Shown: positions 1 through 8,092, numbered from the stretch's first letter. The stretch: DNA of 64,000 nucleotides from Bradyrhizobium archetypum (GCF_013114835.1 NZ_JAAVLW010000003.1:794928-858927); one strand, 5' to 3'. Made by a program: numbers and translations. Notes: generated by a model not told the origin, from the letters alone.

Positions 1-78
1 AGCGGTTTCCGCGCTTAGTGTCGATTACCGGACAAAAGGTGGCACCACCAACTGACGCGGATTCTGGAGGAGGCTCGT

Positions 79-483
79 ATGGGACAATCAAAACCATCTC
101 GCGCAACGGCGCTGGTTGTCGAAGACGATCCGATGCAACGGGACATGATCTGTCTGCTCCTGGAGGAAAGCGAGGTCGATGTCATCGAATGCGAGAGCGC
201 GGAGGCCGCCGAACTGGTGCTGGAGCGCGCCCCCGACAATCTGGTCCTGATGATGACCGACGTGCAACTCGCCGGCAACATGGACGGCGTCGAACTCGCG
301 CATATCGCCAGGAAGTACAATCCCGAGATCGGCGTAATCGTCACCTCGGGCAAGCCGCTGCATCAGGAATTGCCCGACGGCGTTCAGTTCTGGGCCAAGC
401 CCTGGGCACCGCTCGACGTGATCCGCGAGGCGGAGCGGATGGTCTATCAACGGCAGCATGGCGACGAGCCGCGCGCGCGTTGA
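79..483 (+). CDS. Stand-alone response-regulator receiver protein
   Basis: A 134-residue protein that is only a CheY-like receiver domain. Visible signature residues are the acidic cluster E15-D16-D17, the predicted phospho-acceptor D61 in the TDVQLAG stretch, S90 after the IVTS strand and K107 in WAKPW. There is no output domain, so it probably acts by protein-protein contact or phosphotransfer within a two-component pathway. The start is well placed behind a strong GGAGGAGG ribosome-binding site. No histidine kinase lies beside it in the window, so the partner is unknown. The next gene starts 46 bases downstream and could be co-transcribed, but the two functions are not obviously linked. 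Confidence 0.9.
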   Translation: MGQSKPSRATALVVEDDPMQRDMICLLLEESEVDVIECESAEAAELVLERAPDNLVLMMTDVQLAGNMDGVELAHIARKYNPEIGVIVTSGKPLHQELPDGVQFWAKPWAPLDVIREAERMVYQRQHGDEPRAR

Positions 484-529
484 TGAAGGTGAGCTTCCGC
501 GCCGCACGCCGCCGTGCTAATGGCAGCGC

Positions 530-1147
530 ATGACGCTGTCGTTTCTGCTGACCTCGCTGATCGTGGTCGCTTCCCCCGGCACCGGCGTGCTCTACACGCT
601 GGCGGTGGCGCTGACATTGGGCGCACGGCCGAGCGTCGCCGCGGCCTTCGGCTGCACGCTCGGCATCGTGCCGCATATGCTAGCTGCTATGCTCGGGCTA
701 GCGGCGGTGCTGCATACCAGCGCGCTGGCCTTTGCAGCGCTGAAATGGTGCGGCGTCGTGTATCTGCTCTACATGGCCTGGCAGGCGCTGCGCGAGACTG
801 GTGCACTCGCAATCGATACGCGCCCGGCGGCAGCCACCCGCTCGAGCCGCCGCGTGATCGTGACCGCCATCCTGATCAATATCCTCAATCCGAAACTGTC
901 GATCTTCTTCCTCGCCTTCCTGCCGCAGTTCGTCGCCGTCGACGAGCCGCATCCGCTGGCACGGATGCTGGAATTGAGCGCAGCCTTCATGGCGATGACG
1001 TTTGCGGTGTTCGCAATCTACGGCCTGTTCGCAGCTTCCTTGCGCGACCACGTCATCACCCGGCCGAAGGCGATGGCCTGGCTGCGCCGCAGCTTTGCCG
1101 CGGGATTTGCTGCGCTCGGCGCCAAGCTCGCGCTCGCGGAGCGCTAG
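530..1147 (+). CDS. LysE/RhtB family amino-acid exporter
   Basis: A 205-residue polytopic inner-membrane protein with the LysE layout: a first hydrophobic helix followed by a Gly-rich segment (SPGTGVLYTLAVALTLGA), a second block with GCTLGIVPHM, and the conserved ILINILNPKLSIFFLAFLP segment near residue 120. The family exports amino acids or related small metabolites using the proton gradient; the substrate cannot be read from sequence. The ribosome-binding site is weak. A minus-strand terminator lies about 70 bases past the stop, so the gene is convergent with the Lys/Ala-rich mini-gene downstream. Confidence 0.88.
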   Translation: MTLSFLLTSLIVVASPGTGVLYTLAVALTLGARPSVAAAFGCTLGIVPHMLAAMLGLAAVLHTSALAFAALKWCGVVYLLYMAWQALRETGALAIDTRPAAATRSSRRVIVTAILINILNPKLSIFFLAFLPQFVAVDEPHPLARMLELSAAFMAMTFAVFAIYGLFAASLRDHVITRPKAMAWLRRSFAAGFAALGAKLALAER

Positions 1148-1215
1148 ATTTTTCGCCACTGCCTTCATTGCGCGGAGCATGCAATCTGTATTGTTCGTAG
1201 TTCGTAGCCCGACGC

Positions 1216-1246
1216 CAAAAATAAAAAGGCGGACCTTTGGCCCGCC
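1216..1246 (-). terminator. Rho-independent terminator of the Lys/Ala-rich mini-gene
   Basis: On the minus strand an 8-bp GC stem (one G-T pair; arms 1239-1246 and 1228-1235) with a 3-base loop is followed by a T-rich run at 1227-1216. On the plus strand the hairpin is not followed by T, so it terminates minus-strand transcription, that is, the mini-gene at 1314-1382. An additional inverted repeat (AGCCCGGG/CCCGGGCT, about 1277-1309) sits between the mini-gene stop and this terminator. Confidence 0.8.
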
Positions 1247-1313
1247 ATTCTCCAAAAAACTTTCCCGGAGGTGGGAGCCCGGGCGAAGCTGAGCACTCCA
1301 CCCGGGCTAAAAT

Positions 1314-1382
1314 TCACTTCTTCTTCGCCTTCTTGGCCTTCTTGGCCTTCGCCTTTTTCGCCTTCTTCGCTTTCTTAGCCAT
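1314..1382 (-). CDS. 22-residue Lys/Ala-rich basic mini-protein
   Basis: A tiny reading frame encoding 22 residues composed, after the initiator Met, only of Ala and Lys in AKKAKKAK-type repeats, ending in three lysines and TGA. It resembles the C-terminal tails of histone-H1-like nucleoid proteins. Support for it being a real gene: an excellent Shine-Dalgarno (GAGAGGA, about 5 bases before ATG) and a dedicated intrinsic terminator about 70 bases downstream. Function is unknown; binding of nucleic acid or other polyanions is an inference from charge. Similar poly-(A/K) micro-genes occur, as far as I recall, in other Bradyrhizobium genomes. Low sequence complexity is the main reason for caution. 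Confidence 0.6.
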   Translation of the reverse strand: MAKKAKKAKKAKAKKAKKAKKK

Positions 1383-1807
1383 AGTATCCTCTCAAGGTTT
1401 TCATGGATTGAAACGCGACACCGAGGCATGCTTGGCGGAGGGCCAGCCTCGCAACATCCTCGCTCATGATCCCAGCAGATTCGCAGGCCGCTGCCGCGTG
1501 CCGTCATGGCGTTGTCATCACGTTATCCACAGTTGTTATGCATTTTGACGCGACTTTGTGCCGAAACGAGCATCACCAGCGCCGTTCGCATGCGCGCGCC
1601 TCATGCTTAACGATGCCCCAACGTCAGCGATCTTCATCAATTCAAAACCACGGTTTGGATTGGGCGGCGGCAGTCAGGGTCCATTAAGCGCCGCGGATGC
1701 ACCTTGTCCCGTAAGACGACGGAGATCGTCGTGGGGAAACCTCGAGGCGCGGCAGCCTCGCGCGTTAGACAAGAGGGGAGACGGGACCTGCGCGTCCCGG
1801 ATTCGTA
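1383..1807. other. Intergenic stretch upstream of the diguanylate cyclase
   Basis: About 425 bases with no convincing gene. It carries the promoter and 5' leader of the Lys/Ala mini-gene on the minus strand at its left end and presumably the promoter of the diguanylate cyclase at its right end. A 9-mer identical to the DnaA-box consensus (TTATCCACA) is at 1523-1531, but it is alone. Confidence 0.5.
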
Positions 1808-3037
1808 ATGCTGAGCGTTCCGACGCTGTGGACGGTGTTCGTCATCAACTTTCTGGCGCTGGGCCTGATCTGGGCTTACGTCATGCGCTGCTATCCCTCG
1901 TTCGAGGCCGCGCGATTCTGGACTGCTTCCGCATTCGTCGCGGCGGCCGGCGCGGCGCTGGCGATGCTGCGCGTGGTGCTGCCCGACACGCTGGTGCCGC
2001 TGCTGTTCGCCGGCACCGCGCTGATCCTGGCGATCTGCCTCGCCACGATGGGGGTCCGCAAGTTCTTCGACCGGCCGGTATTGTGGCTTGGTACCGCGTT
2101 GACCACGGCGCTTGGCTTTGTCGGTCTCTCCTTCTTCATCTTCGTCCATGCCAGCGTGCCCGCGCGCGTGACCATTTTCACGATCGCGCAGATGCTGCCG
2201 ATGGCGCTGAGCCTGAAACTGTTGCTGAGCCCGCATGACGGCCGGGTCAATCCGGGCGCGCGGCTGGCCGGCATCGTCACCATCATCCTGATGGCGATCC
2301 TCGCCGTCCGGCTGTTCGGCGCCGTCACCGGCATGGGCGGCGGCTTCTCCTACCTGCATTTCACCCCGGTGCAGTCGGTCGTCATCCTGGTGCTGGTGTT
2401 CCTGTCGATGGCGCTCAATTTCGGCTTCCTGCTGATGGCCATGGACCGCCTGCGCAACGAGGTCGCGGACCTCGCGCTGCTCGACGATCTCACCGGCGTC
2501 GGCAACCGCCGCTATCTGGTGCAGCGGCTCGCGGAAGAATGCGCGCGCGCCGAACGCAGCGGTCAGCCGTTTGCGCTGCTGGTGATCGATCTCGACGGCT
2601 TCAAGGCCATCAACGACACCCACGGCCATGCCGCCGGCGATGCCTGCCTGCAGCATTTCACGCTGATGGCGCAGACCCGTTTGCGGCCTGGAGACATGCT
2701 GGCGCGCAGCGGCGGCGACGAATTCTGCATCGTGCTGCCGTCCTCGACGTTGCGCGAAGGCGTCATGATCGCGCGCCGCGTGCTGGAGGTCTGCCGCGCG
2801 GATGCCGAGCACTGCACCGGCAACGACATTCCGATCGCGGTTTCGATCGGCGTCGCGCAATGGACAAGCGAGATGGGGCTTTATCCCGACCGCCTGATTG
2901 CGGCCGCCGATCACGCGCTCTACGACGCCAAGAAGGCCGGCCGGAACGGGTTTGCGACCTACGCCCCGGCGCCGCCGCTCGTGCCCGAACTGCCAAGCGC
3001 GCCAATGTCCGACATGGTTCTGCGCGAGAGGGCCTGA
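1808..3037 (+). CDS. Membrane-anchored GGDEF diguanylate cyclase
   Basis: A 409-residue inner-membrane protein predicted to make cyclic di-GMP from two GTP. Residues 1-210 form about six to seven hydrophobic helices of no recognised sensor family, followed by a GGDEF domain (about 225-385). The active-site motif GGDEF is intact at residues 302-306. An RxxD inhibitory site (RPGD, 293-296) stands exactly five residues before it, so product feedback inhibition is likely. There is no EAL domain. The ribosome-binding site is weak. A secreted amidase follows 35 bases downstream and may be in the same transcript. Confidence 0.93.
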   Translation: MLSVPTLWTVFVINFLALGLIWAYVMRCYPSFEAARFWTASAFVAAAGAALAMLRVVLPDTLVPLLFAGTALILAICLATMGVRKFFDRPVLWLGTALTTALGFVGLSFFIFVHASVPARVTIFTIAQMLPMALSLKLLLSPHDGRVNPGARLAGIVTIILMAILAVRLFGAVTGMGGGFSYLHFTPVQSVVILVLVFLSMALNFGFLLMAMDRLRNEVADLALLDDLTGVGNRRYLVQRLAEECARAERSGQPFALLVIDLDGFKAINDTHGHAAGDACLQHFTLMAQTRLRPGDMLARSGGDEFCIVLPSSTLREGVMIARRVLEVCRADAEHCTGNDIPIAVSIGVAQWTSEMGLYPDRLIAAADHALYDAKKAGRNGFATYAPAPPLVPELPSAPMSDMVLRERA

Positions 3038-3072
3038 GACATGCTATTGAGGTCCGTCACTGGACCTCGCGC

Positions 3073-3696
3073 ATGAATCTTCGCCTCGCAGCGGCCGCAC
3101 TATTCGTCCTCATGCTTCCCGCGTGCGCCTCGGCGCAATCGCTCGATCTCGCCGCGATCGCGCGGGCGTCCGGCACGCCTGACATTCCCGGCCTGAAGAT
3201 GGTCTGGCTCGCGCCGTGGGGAGAACTCGCGAAGGCCCATCCGTGGCGCAACATCATCGTGCACCAGACCGAAGGGCCGGCGGGCTCCGCGCGCGGCGGC
3301 GCGCTGGCGCAGTCGAAGAACCCGACCCGGCGCGGCGTCATGGTCTGGGTCGAGACCGATGGCACGGTGTACTGGGCGGTCGGCGACCATCTCGTTCCGA
3401 CCCATGGCGACGGCGCCAACCGCAACGACAATAAGTACATCGACAACGGACCGACCTATCGCCAGGTGGTCGGTAACAATTCGGTCGGCGTCGAATTCGC
3501 CGGCAATTTTCCTGATGTGACGCGGGGCCCGACGGATGCGCAAATCGCGGCGTGGCGAATCCTGGTGAAGGTGCTGCGCGCGCGTTACGGCATTCCGCTC
3601 GATCGCGTCTATGCGCACAACTGGATCGACTTCAAGGACGCCCGCTACTGCGAAGGCTGCGCGTTGGCCAAGTTGGCGCGGGAGTGGGGCGAGTAG
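3073..3696 (+). CDS. Secreted N-acetylmuramoyl-L-alanine amidase (Amidase_2 type)
   Basis: A 207-residue protein with a cleavable signal peptide (hydrophobic core about 5-17, Ala-Ser-Ala before Q22). The Amidase_2 fold is shown by H64 in IIVHQTEG, the NSVGVEFAGNF strand, and H182 in AHNWIDFKDARYC with C193 as the likely third zinc ligand. Such enzymes cleave the bond between muramic acid and the L-Ala of the stem peptide in the periplasm. The ATG at 3073 is chosen because it starts the signal peptide; the frame is open further upstream but overlaps the cyclase gene. A role in wall turnover is inferred from the family. Confidence 0.87.
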   Translation: MNLRLAAAALFVLMLPACASAQSLDLAAIARASGTPDIPGLKMVWLAPWGELAKAHPWRNIIVHQTEGPAGSARGGALAQSKNPTRRGVMVWVETDGTVYWAVGDHLVPTHGDGANRNDNKYIDNGPTYRQVVGNNSVGVEFAGNFPDVTRGPTDAQIAAWRILVKVLRARYGIPLDRVYAHNWIDFKDARYCEGCALAKLAREWGE

Positions 3697-3729
3697 GGAA
3701 GGGCGTGTTGCTTAGACGCTCAGCCTTGC

Positions 3730-3850
3730 ACTCGGTCGTCGTCGCCCGGCTTGACCGGGCGATCCAGTATTCCAGAGACCGAGTGTGGTGTCGAACGACC
3801 GCCGCGGCGTACTGGGTCCGCCGCTTTCGCGGAGGACGACAGCCGAGATG
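3730..3850. repeat. Dispersed palindromic intergenic repeat (REP/RPE-like)
   Basis: The block opens with a GTCGTCGCCCGGC...GCCGGG-type hairpin (CCCGGCTTGACCGGG) and closes with CCGCCGCTTTCGCGGAGGACGAC, giving an element with complementary ends. Related blocks with the same design (conserved ends, central hairpins) occur at 43500-43620 and 59995-60100. This type of element is scattered through intergenic DNA of Bradyrhizobium and relatives. Confidence 0.6.
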
Positions 3851-3863
3851 GTGGAGAAAGAGT

Positions 3864-3898
3864 AAAAAAAACAAAAAGCCGGCGTTGCTGCCGGCTTT
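3864..3898 (-). terminator. Rho-independent terminator of rpoH
   Basis: On the minus strand a 9-bp stem (AAAGCCGGC / GCCGGCTTT; arms 3890-3898 and 3875-3883) with a 6-base loop is followed by a long T run interrupted by a single G. It sits about 25 bases after the rpoH stop codon. Confidence 0.85.
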
Positions 3899-3922
3899 CA
3901 TTGCTTGATACCTCCGCCGCAA

Positions 3923-4819
3923 TCAGTGCGCGGCTTCGAGTTCGGCTTCCTGGCGGGCAATCGTGCCCTTGACGGCCGATTGCACCTTTTCGAAAGCGCG
4001 GACCTCGATCTGCCGCACGCGTTCGCGCGACACGCCGAATTCGGCGGCGAGATCTTCCAACGTCATCGGCTCTTCCGCCAGACGCCGCGCCTCGAAAATG
4101 CGGCGTTCGCGCGGATTGAGCACGCCGATGGCGCCATTGAGCGCCTCGCGGCGATGATCGAATTCCTCGCTCTCGGCCATCACGGCCTCAGCATTGGGCG
4201 AGGTATCGACCAGCCAGTCCTGCCATTCGCCGGCTTCACCGTCGTCGCGGATCGGCGCGTTGAGCGACGCGTCGCCACCGAGGCGGCGATTCATGTCGAC
4301 GACGTCCTGATCCGTCACGCCGAGGCGCTTGGCAATCAGCTTCACCTGATCGGGGTGCAGATCACCCTCGTCCAGCGCGGAGATCTTGCTCTTCGCCTTG
4401 CGCAGGTTGAAGAACAGCTTCTTCTGGTTCGCCGTGGTTCCCATTTTCACGAGCGACCAGGAACGCAGGATGTACTCTTGTATCGACGCCTTGATCCACC
4501 ACATTGCGTAGGTAGCGAGACGAAAGCCCTTCTCGGGCTCGAACCGCTTGACCGCCTGCATCAGGCCGACATTGCCCTCCGAGACGACCTCGGAGATCGG
4601 CAAGCCGTAGCCGCGATAGCCCATGGCGATCTTGGCCACGAGCCTGAGATGGCTGGTGACAAGGTGATGTGCCGCGTCGCGATCGTCATGCTCGCGCCAG
4701 CGTTTGGCGAGCATGTATTCCTGCTGGGGTTCCAGCATCGGAAATTTGCGGATCTCGGCGAGGTATCTAGAAAGACCCGATTCTCCATTGAGAACCGGTA
4801 AGGTAGCTGTACGGGCCAT
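3923..4819 (-). CDS. rpoH: RNA polymerase sigma-32 factor RpoH
   Basis: A 298-residue heat-shock sigma factor. Visible are sigma region 2 (EGNVGLMQAVKRFEPEKGFR and the tryptophan-containing ATYAMWWIKASIQEYI), the RpoH box QKKLFFNLR near residue 130 that identifies sigma-32, and a region 4 helix-turn-helix (MTLEDLAAEFGVSRERVRQ, about 252-270). It directs core polymerase to heat-shock promoters. Length is normal. Alphaproteobacteria often carry more than one rpoH, so this may be one of several. About 215 bases of upstream DNA before rluD leave room for its own promoter; a strong terminator follows it. Confidence 0.97.
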   Translation of the reverse strand: MARTATLPVLNGESGLSRYLAEIRKFPMLEPQQEYMLAKRWREHDDRDAAHHLVTSHLRLVAKIAMGYRGYGLPISEVVSEGNVGLMQAVKRFEPEKGFRLATYAMWWIKASIQEYILRSWSLVKMGTTANQKKLFFNLRKAKSKISALDEGDLHPDQVKLIAKRLGVTDQDVVDMNRRLGGDASLNAPIRDDGEAGEWQDWLVDTSPNAEAVMAESEEFDHRREALNGAIGVLNPRERRIFEARRLAEEPMTLEDLAAEFGVSRERVRQIEVRAFEKVQSAVKGTIARQEAELEAAH

Positions 4820-5034
4820 TCGAGCGCCCTCCAGTGGTTCAGGCCCCCGACAGCGGCGGGCCCGGCAGGTGATCGCTGTGTTAAAGCCAATCAGGCTGCG
4901 ATGTTCCGCGTTGGATATTCAACGCAGGTGCAACATAGCAAAAAACGAACAAATAGGGAAGGAATGCTGACGTCACGTCCCCGTGTGGCAGCTATAAGCT
5001 ATTGGTATAGCTTACCTTTTCTAAAGGGCCTGCG

Positions 5035-6063
5035 TCATAGGGCCGCTTGCAGGGCGCTTTGCAGCCGAACCAAATCGGCCGGCAAGGGCGCCTCCCAATG
5101 CAAAAGTTCCCCGGTTCGGGGGTGTTCGAGGGCCAACAGGAAGGCGTGCAAGGCCTGGCGGCCCAGATCGGCCAAGGCCGCCTGGCCCTCGGGGCCGAGG
5201 TGGCGGGCCTTGGTCTTGAAGTGCGGGCCATAGACGGCATCACCCATCAAGGGATGGCCGATATGGGCGAGGTGCACCCGGATCTGGTGGGTTCGCCCGG
5301 TCTCAAGCTGGCAGGCGAGCAGCGAGGCGACCGGTTTGCCGTCGCGCCCGTGATACGCCGCCTGCACTTCCCAATGGGTTATCGCCTCGCGGCCGCTCTG
5401 GCGCACCGCCATTTTTTCGCGGGCATACGGATGCCGGTCGATCGCCGCATCGACCGTGCCGCGCTGGCGGCTGGGCACGCCCCAGATGAAGGCCATGTAG
5501 CCGCGTTGCATTGGACCGGTGCGGCCGTGATCGGCGAATTGCGCGGTCAGCGATTGATGCGCCTGGTCGTTCTTGGCGACTACCATCAGCCCGGTCGTGT
5601 CCTTGTCGAGCCGGTGGACGATGCCCGGCCGGCGGACGCCGCCGATGCCGGAAAGGCTCGCTCCGCAATGGGCGATCAGCGCGTTCACCAGCGTGCCGCT
5701 CTCATGGCCGGCGGCCGGATGCACGACCAGCCCCTTCGGCTTGTCGATGACGATGATGTCGTCGTCCTCATAGACGATATCGAGTGCGATAGCTTCACCC
5801 TGCGGCTCCGCCGGCGCGGCCTCGGGGACGTCGATTGTGATCGTATCGCCGGCCGCGACATGATAAGCGGGGTCGCGGATGGGTGTGCCCCTGGTGGTGA
5901 CGGAACCGGCCAGGATCAGCGCCTTCAGCCGCGAGCGCGACAGTTCCGGGCGAAGCACCGCGAGCACGCGATCGAGGCGGGACGATCCCTCGTTGCCGCC
6001 GACGGTAACCTCCAGCCTTTGGCCGCCGTTCGATAATCCCTGTTCCAAGCTAGAGCCTTGCAT
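5035..6063 (-). CDS. rluD: Ribosomal large-subunit pseudouridine synthase RluD
   Basis: A 342-residue pseudouridine synthase of the RluA/RluD family. An S4-like RNA-binding region (about 28-75, with LSRSRLKALILAGSV) precedes the catalytic domain, whose signature GIVHRLDKDTTG carries the catalytic D153. RluD modifies helix 69 of 23S rRNA. The C-terminal GHPLMGDAVYG motif is also present. The start codon lies in a CATG palindrome shared with the start of the divergent gene at 6062, so the two coding regions overlap by two bases. No clear Shine-Dalgarno is seen for this start. Confidence 0.93.
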   Translation of the reverse strand: MQGSSLEQGLSNGGQRLEVTVGGNEGSSRLDRVLAVLRPELSRSRLKALILAGSVTTRGTPIRDPAYHVAAGDTITIDVPEAAPAEPQGEAIALDIVYEDDDIIVIDKPKGLVVHPAAGHESGTLVNALIAHCGASLSGIGGVRRPGIVHRLDKDTTGLMVVAKNDQAHQSLTAQFADHGRTGPMQRGYMAFIWGVPSRQRGTVDAAIDRHPYAREKMAVRQSGREAITHWEVQAAYHGRDGKPVASLLACQLETGRTHQIRVHLAHIGHPLMGDAVYGPHFKTKARHLGPEGQAALADLGRQALHAFLLALEHPRTGELLHWEAPLPADLVRLQSALQAAL

Positions 6064-6400
6064 GACCGATACCGTTGCGCCCGAACCGACCCCCGAGCAG
6101 GCCGCGCTGATCGCGCGGGTGCGGCGGATGATGCTGATCGCGGGCCTGACCTCGGCCCTGGCAGTGGCCGTGGTCCTGATCGCCGTCGGGTACCGTCTTT
6201 ACCGCGGCGAGGGAAGCCCCACGCCTGGCACGACGGACATCGCGGAAACCCTGCCCAAGGGCGCCCGCATCGTTTCGACCGCGGTCGCCGGCGAGCGGCT
6301 GGTGCTGACGCTGGATATCGGCGGGGCCACCGAAATCCGCACCTTCGAAGCCAAGACGCTGAAACCCGCCGGAAAGCTCAGATTCGTCAACGAGCCGTGA
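6062..6400 (+). CDS. Small single-pass membrane protein, function unknown
   Basis: A 112-residue protein with a cytoplasmic N-terminus (about 25 residues), one hydrophobic helix (about 27-47: MLIAGLTSALAVAVVLIAVG) and a periplasmic domain of about 60 residues rich in beta-type segments (GERLVLTLDIGG, EIRTFEAKTLKPAG). I do not recognise a named domain; similar fimbrial-assembly-independent small membrane proteins lie beside rluD in relatives, as far as I recall. It is divergent from rluD and its ATG overlaps the rluD start codon. The Shine-Dalgarno is poor. Confidence 0.75.
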   Translation: MTDTVAPEPTPEQAALIARVRRMMLIAGLTSALAVAVVLIAVGYRLYRGEGSPTPGTTDIAETLPKGARIVSTAVAGERLVLTLDIGGATEIRTFEAKTLKPAGKLRFVNEP

Positions 6401-6493
6401 AGCCGCGCGATCGGCCCGAATTCCCCCCGGCATCCGGCCCGGGGATGCAAGGCAACAGGTTTATCCAACCGGGCGAGAACCTTCAGACTTGCC

Positions 6494-6521
6494 TTGCCCC
6501 CCGCACATTTCGCGGCTATTC
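6494..6521 (+). promoter_or_regulatory. Putative promoter of tRNA-Glu
   Basis: TTGCCC (6494-6499) and CTATTC (6516-6521) are spaced by 16 bases and end 13 bases before the first base of the tRNA. They are a modest match to the sigma-70 consensus. The repeat copy near 8093 retains the -10-like part but not the -35-like part. Confidence 0.4.
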
Positions 6522-6609
6522 CCTGAAGCCATACGCTCCCTTCGTCTAGCGGTTAGGACGCGGCCCTCTCAAGGCTGAAACAGGGGTTCGATTCCCCTAG
6601 GGAGCGCCA
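6501..6609 (+). repeat. Direct repeat copy 1 (tRNA-Glu plus 34-base 5' flank)
   Basis: This 109-base unit recurs at 8093-8200 in the same orientation, with about seven substitutions and one single-base deletion. It begins at CCGCACATTTCG and ends with the CCA of the tRNA. The two copies bracket about 1.5 kb. Confidence 0.85.
6535..6609 (+). tRNA. tRNA-Glu (anticodon CTC)
   Basis: A complete cloverleaf: acceptor GCTCCCT/AGGGAGC, D-arm with TAGCGGTTAGGA, anticodon stem CGGCC/GGCTG enclosing CTCTCAA (anticodon CTC, reading GAG), T-arm AGGGG-TTCGATT-CCCCT, discriminator G and an encoded CCA at 6607-6609. All stems pair, apart from one G-T in the anticodon stem. Confidence 0.96.
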
Positions 6610-6700
6610 ACCGGCACCGCAGTCGCAGCCAAGCTCGCTGTCCGATGGCTTGTCAGGATGGTTCTCGCAAACCCACCCGATGGCATGATAAATTGTGCAA

Positions 6701-6895
6701 TTAGGGTTTGTCACCACGCGACGGCCTAGCAGCGTTTGCCTGCGCCTCGATTTCTGATTGACGGAGCAGTTCGATCTGCTCTCGGAAGTTCACCGGCAAC
6801 TCTCGATCTTCTTTTAATGACGCGCGTAGTCGTTCACCGATCTTTTTGACGATCGCGAGACTATGGGTGGAGTCGATGTCAACACGCTTTCGCAT
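6701..6895 (-). CDS. Small conserved hypothetical protein (64 aa)
   Basis: A 64-residue, highly charged, helix-rich protein (HSLAIVKKIGERLRASLKE...LPVNFREQIELLRQSE). The ATG is preceded by a strong Shine-Dalgarno (GGGAGAG). Short proteins with the same 'HS.AI...IGERLR' opening are common in Bradyrhizobium as far as I recall, with no known function. It lies between the two tRNA-Glu repeats, on the opposite strand to the tRNA. Confidence 0.65.
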   Translation of the reverse strand: MRKRVDIDSTHSLAIVKKIGERLRASLKEDRELPVNFREQIELLRQSEIEAQANAARPSRGDKP

Positions 6896-7260
6896 GACAT
6901 CTCTCCCAGAAAAACCGACACCAATGTCGGTGTGCCGACTAAGATGCCGGCGGAGGATTTTGTTCCTCGTTTTCTGAATATTTGTTCAGATTGCTGGTGG
7001 AGCGCCGATCGCATGCTGAGGCTGGAATCTTTGGCGCGATCGAACTCTTTGGAGTAGTCGGGTGTCTCGCCGCCGAGGCAACCACTGACCTGAATCTCCT
7101 GAAAGTTTCATAAGCAAATTTTTTGTAACCGACCTTTTTCCCGAAGCCGTCGGCAAGGATGATCGAGGAACGTGAACGCCATCGGATCGTTGAGCATTTT
7201 GCCTAGTCGTCTAGAACCGCGGCAATGCGGGCAGCTGGTGCTTGAGTTAGGATCTCGACC
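6896..7260. other. Intergenic stretch between the repeats
   Basis: About 365 bases with no supportable gene. It must hold the promoter of the 64-residue gene on the minus strand and probably that of the secreted protein that starts at 7261. Base composition is visibly less GC-rich than the flanking housekeeping genes. Confidence 0.4.
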
Positions 7261-7734
7261 ATGTGCTCAGGTCGGCGACTCGCTGCCATTGTTCTTCTCA
7301 GCTTTATGCCCTTAGCGGAGGCTACTGCGGCCAGCTTGGAATGGCGACGGTACGCAAACCCCGCCACCGGGCTGAGCGTAGATGTTCCAGTATCGATTTT
7401 CGAGGAGGACAGGGGCGCAACAGAGGGGACACTTGACCGCCATCTTTTTACGAAGGATTACCGGGCCAACCTCACGATCAAGTCATTTCCTAATCCCGAT
7501 AACGTTTCCCCTGCCGTTTTTCTGGAAAAGATGCGGCCGCCAGCCGATATACAATACAGAAGAGTGACTCCTAAGTTTTTCGCCGTTTCCGGTGTTCGAG
7601 ACGGCCATACTTGGTATAATCGGTGCAACCGCGCGAACGGCTTCATGAACTGCGTCTTAATCAATTATCCAGCGGCGGAGGAACGCCAATGGGATGCTAT
7701 CGTCACGCGGATTAGCTTGTCCTTGGCCAAATAG
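7261..7734 (+). CDS. Secreted protein of unknown function
   Basis: A 157-residue protein with a signal peptide (hydrophobic core about 8-19, cleavage near ATAA-S). The mature part starts with LEWRRYANPATGLSVDVPVSIF, a pattern I associate with small periplasmic proteins of rhizobia that carry a 'NPxxGF/LSVxxP' opening. Two cysteines near the C-terminus (C120 in YNRCNRANG and C129 in MNCVLINYP) could form a disulphide. It lies between the two tRNA-Glu copies; codon use is less GC-biased than that of neighbouring genes, consistent with a transferred or poorly adapted gene. Confidence 0.7.
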   Translation: MCSGRRLAAIVLLSFMPLAEATAASLEWRRYANPATGLSVDVPVSIFEEDRGATEGTLDRHLFTKDYRANLTIKSFPNPDNVSPAVFLEKMRPPADIQYRRVTPKFFAVSGVRDGHTWYNRCNRANGFMNCVLINYPAAEERQWDAIVTRISLSLAK

Positions 7735-7760
7735 AATCCGCCGACTGGTTGATGGCCCAA

Positions 7761-7995
7761 TCAGGGGACGTGATCGCTCCTGCCACTACCAATACTGTAA
7801 GGCTTGTTCAGAAAGTAATCTCGGTTGCCCAGCGCCGCTTCGGGTGTACTGGTCGATCGCGACAGTGATCGCTTGGACATGTTGGTAACACCAACCTTCG
7901 CGCGGAGCTAACCGCCGAACTTCCGCGAGCGCTTTGATCCACGCGGAGTTGTTGGCATTGTCGTCGTACCATTCGAGAGGCTTGCTTATCACCAC
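7761..7995 (-). pseudogene. Small hypothetical gene disrupted by a single-base frameshift
   Basis: From a GTG at 7995 the minus strand reads a natural-looking segment (KPLEWYDDNANNSAW, then EVRRLAPREGWCYQHVQAI, then VAIDQY). In the same frame it ends at 7786 after a less natural tail. Ignoring one base in the CCC at about 7842-7844 switches to a frame reading EAALGNRDYFLNKPYSIG and running to a TGA at 7761-7763. The second half fits the first so well that a one-base insertion is the simplest explanation. I believe intact relatives exist in Bradyrhizobium but cannot check. Sequencing error is an alternative. Confidence 0.5.
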
Positions 7996-8092
7996 CGACG
8001 CCCTGCCAACACTTTGCCTTTGGCCCGGATTCACGGTGACAATGCACGAAACTCTCAACCGCAATTAAACGCACTGTCACCGTAATGTCCGA

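Noticed and set aside
1523..1531. Exact DnaA-box consensus TTATCCACA
   Set aside because: It is alone, with no second box, AT-rich unwinding region or replication gene nearby, so it does not support an origin.
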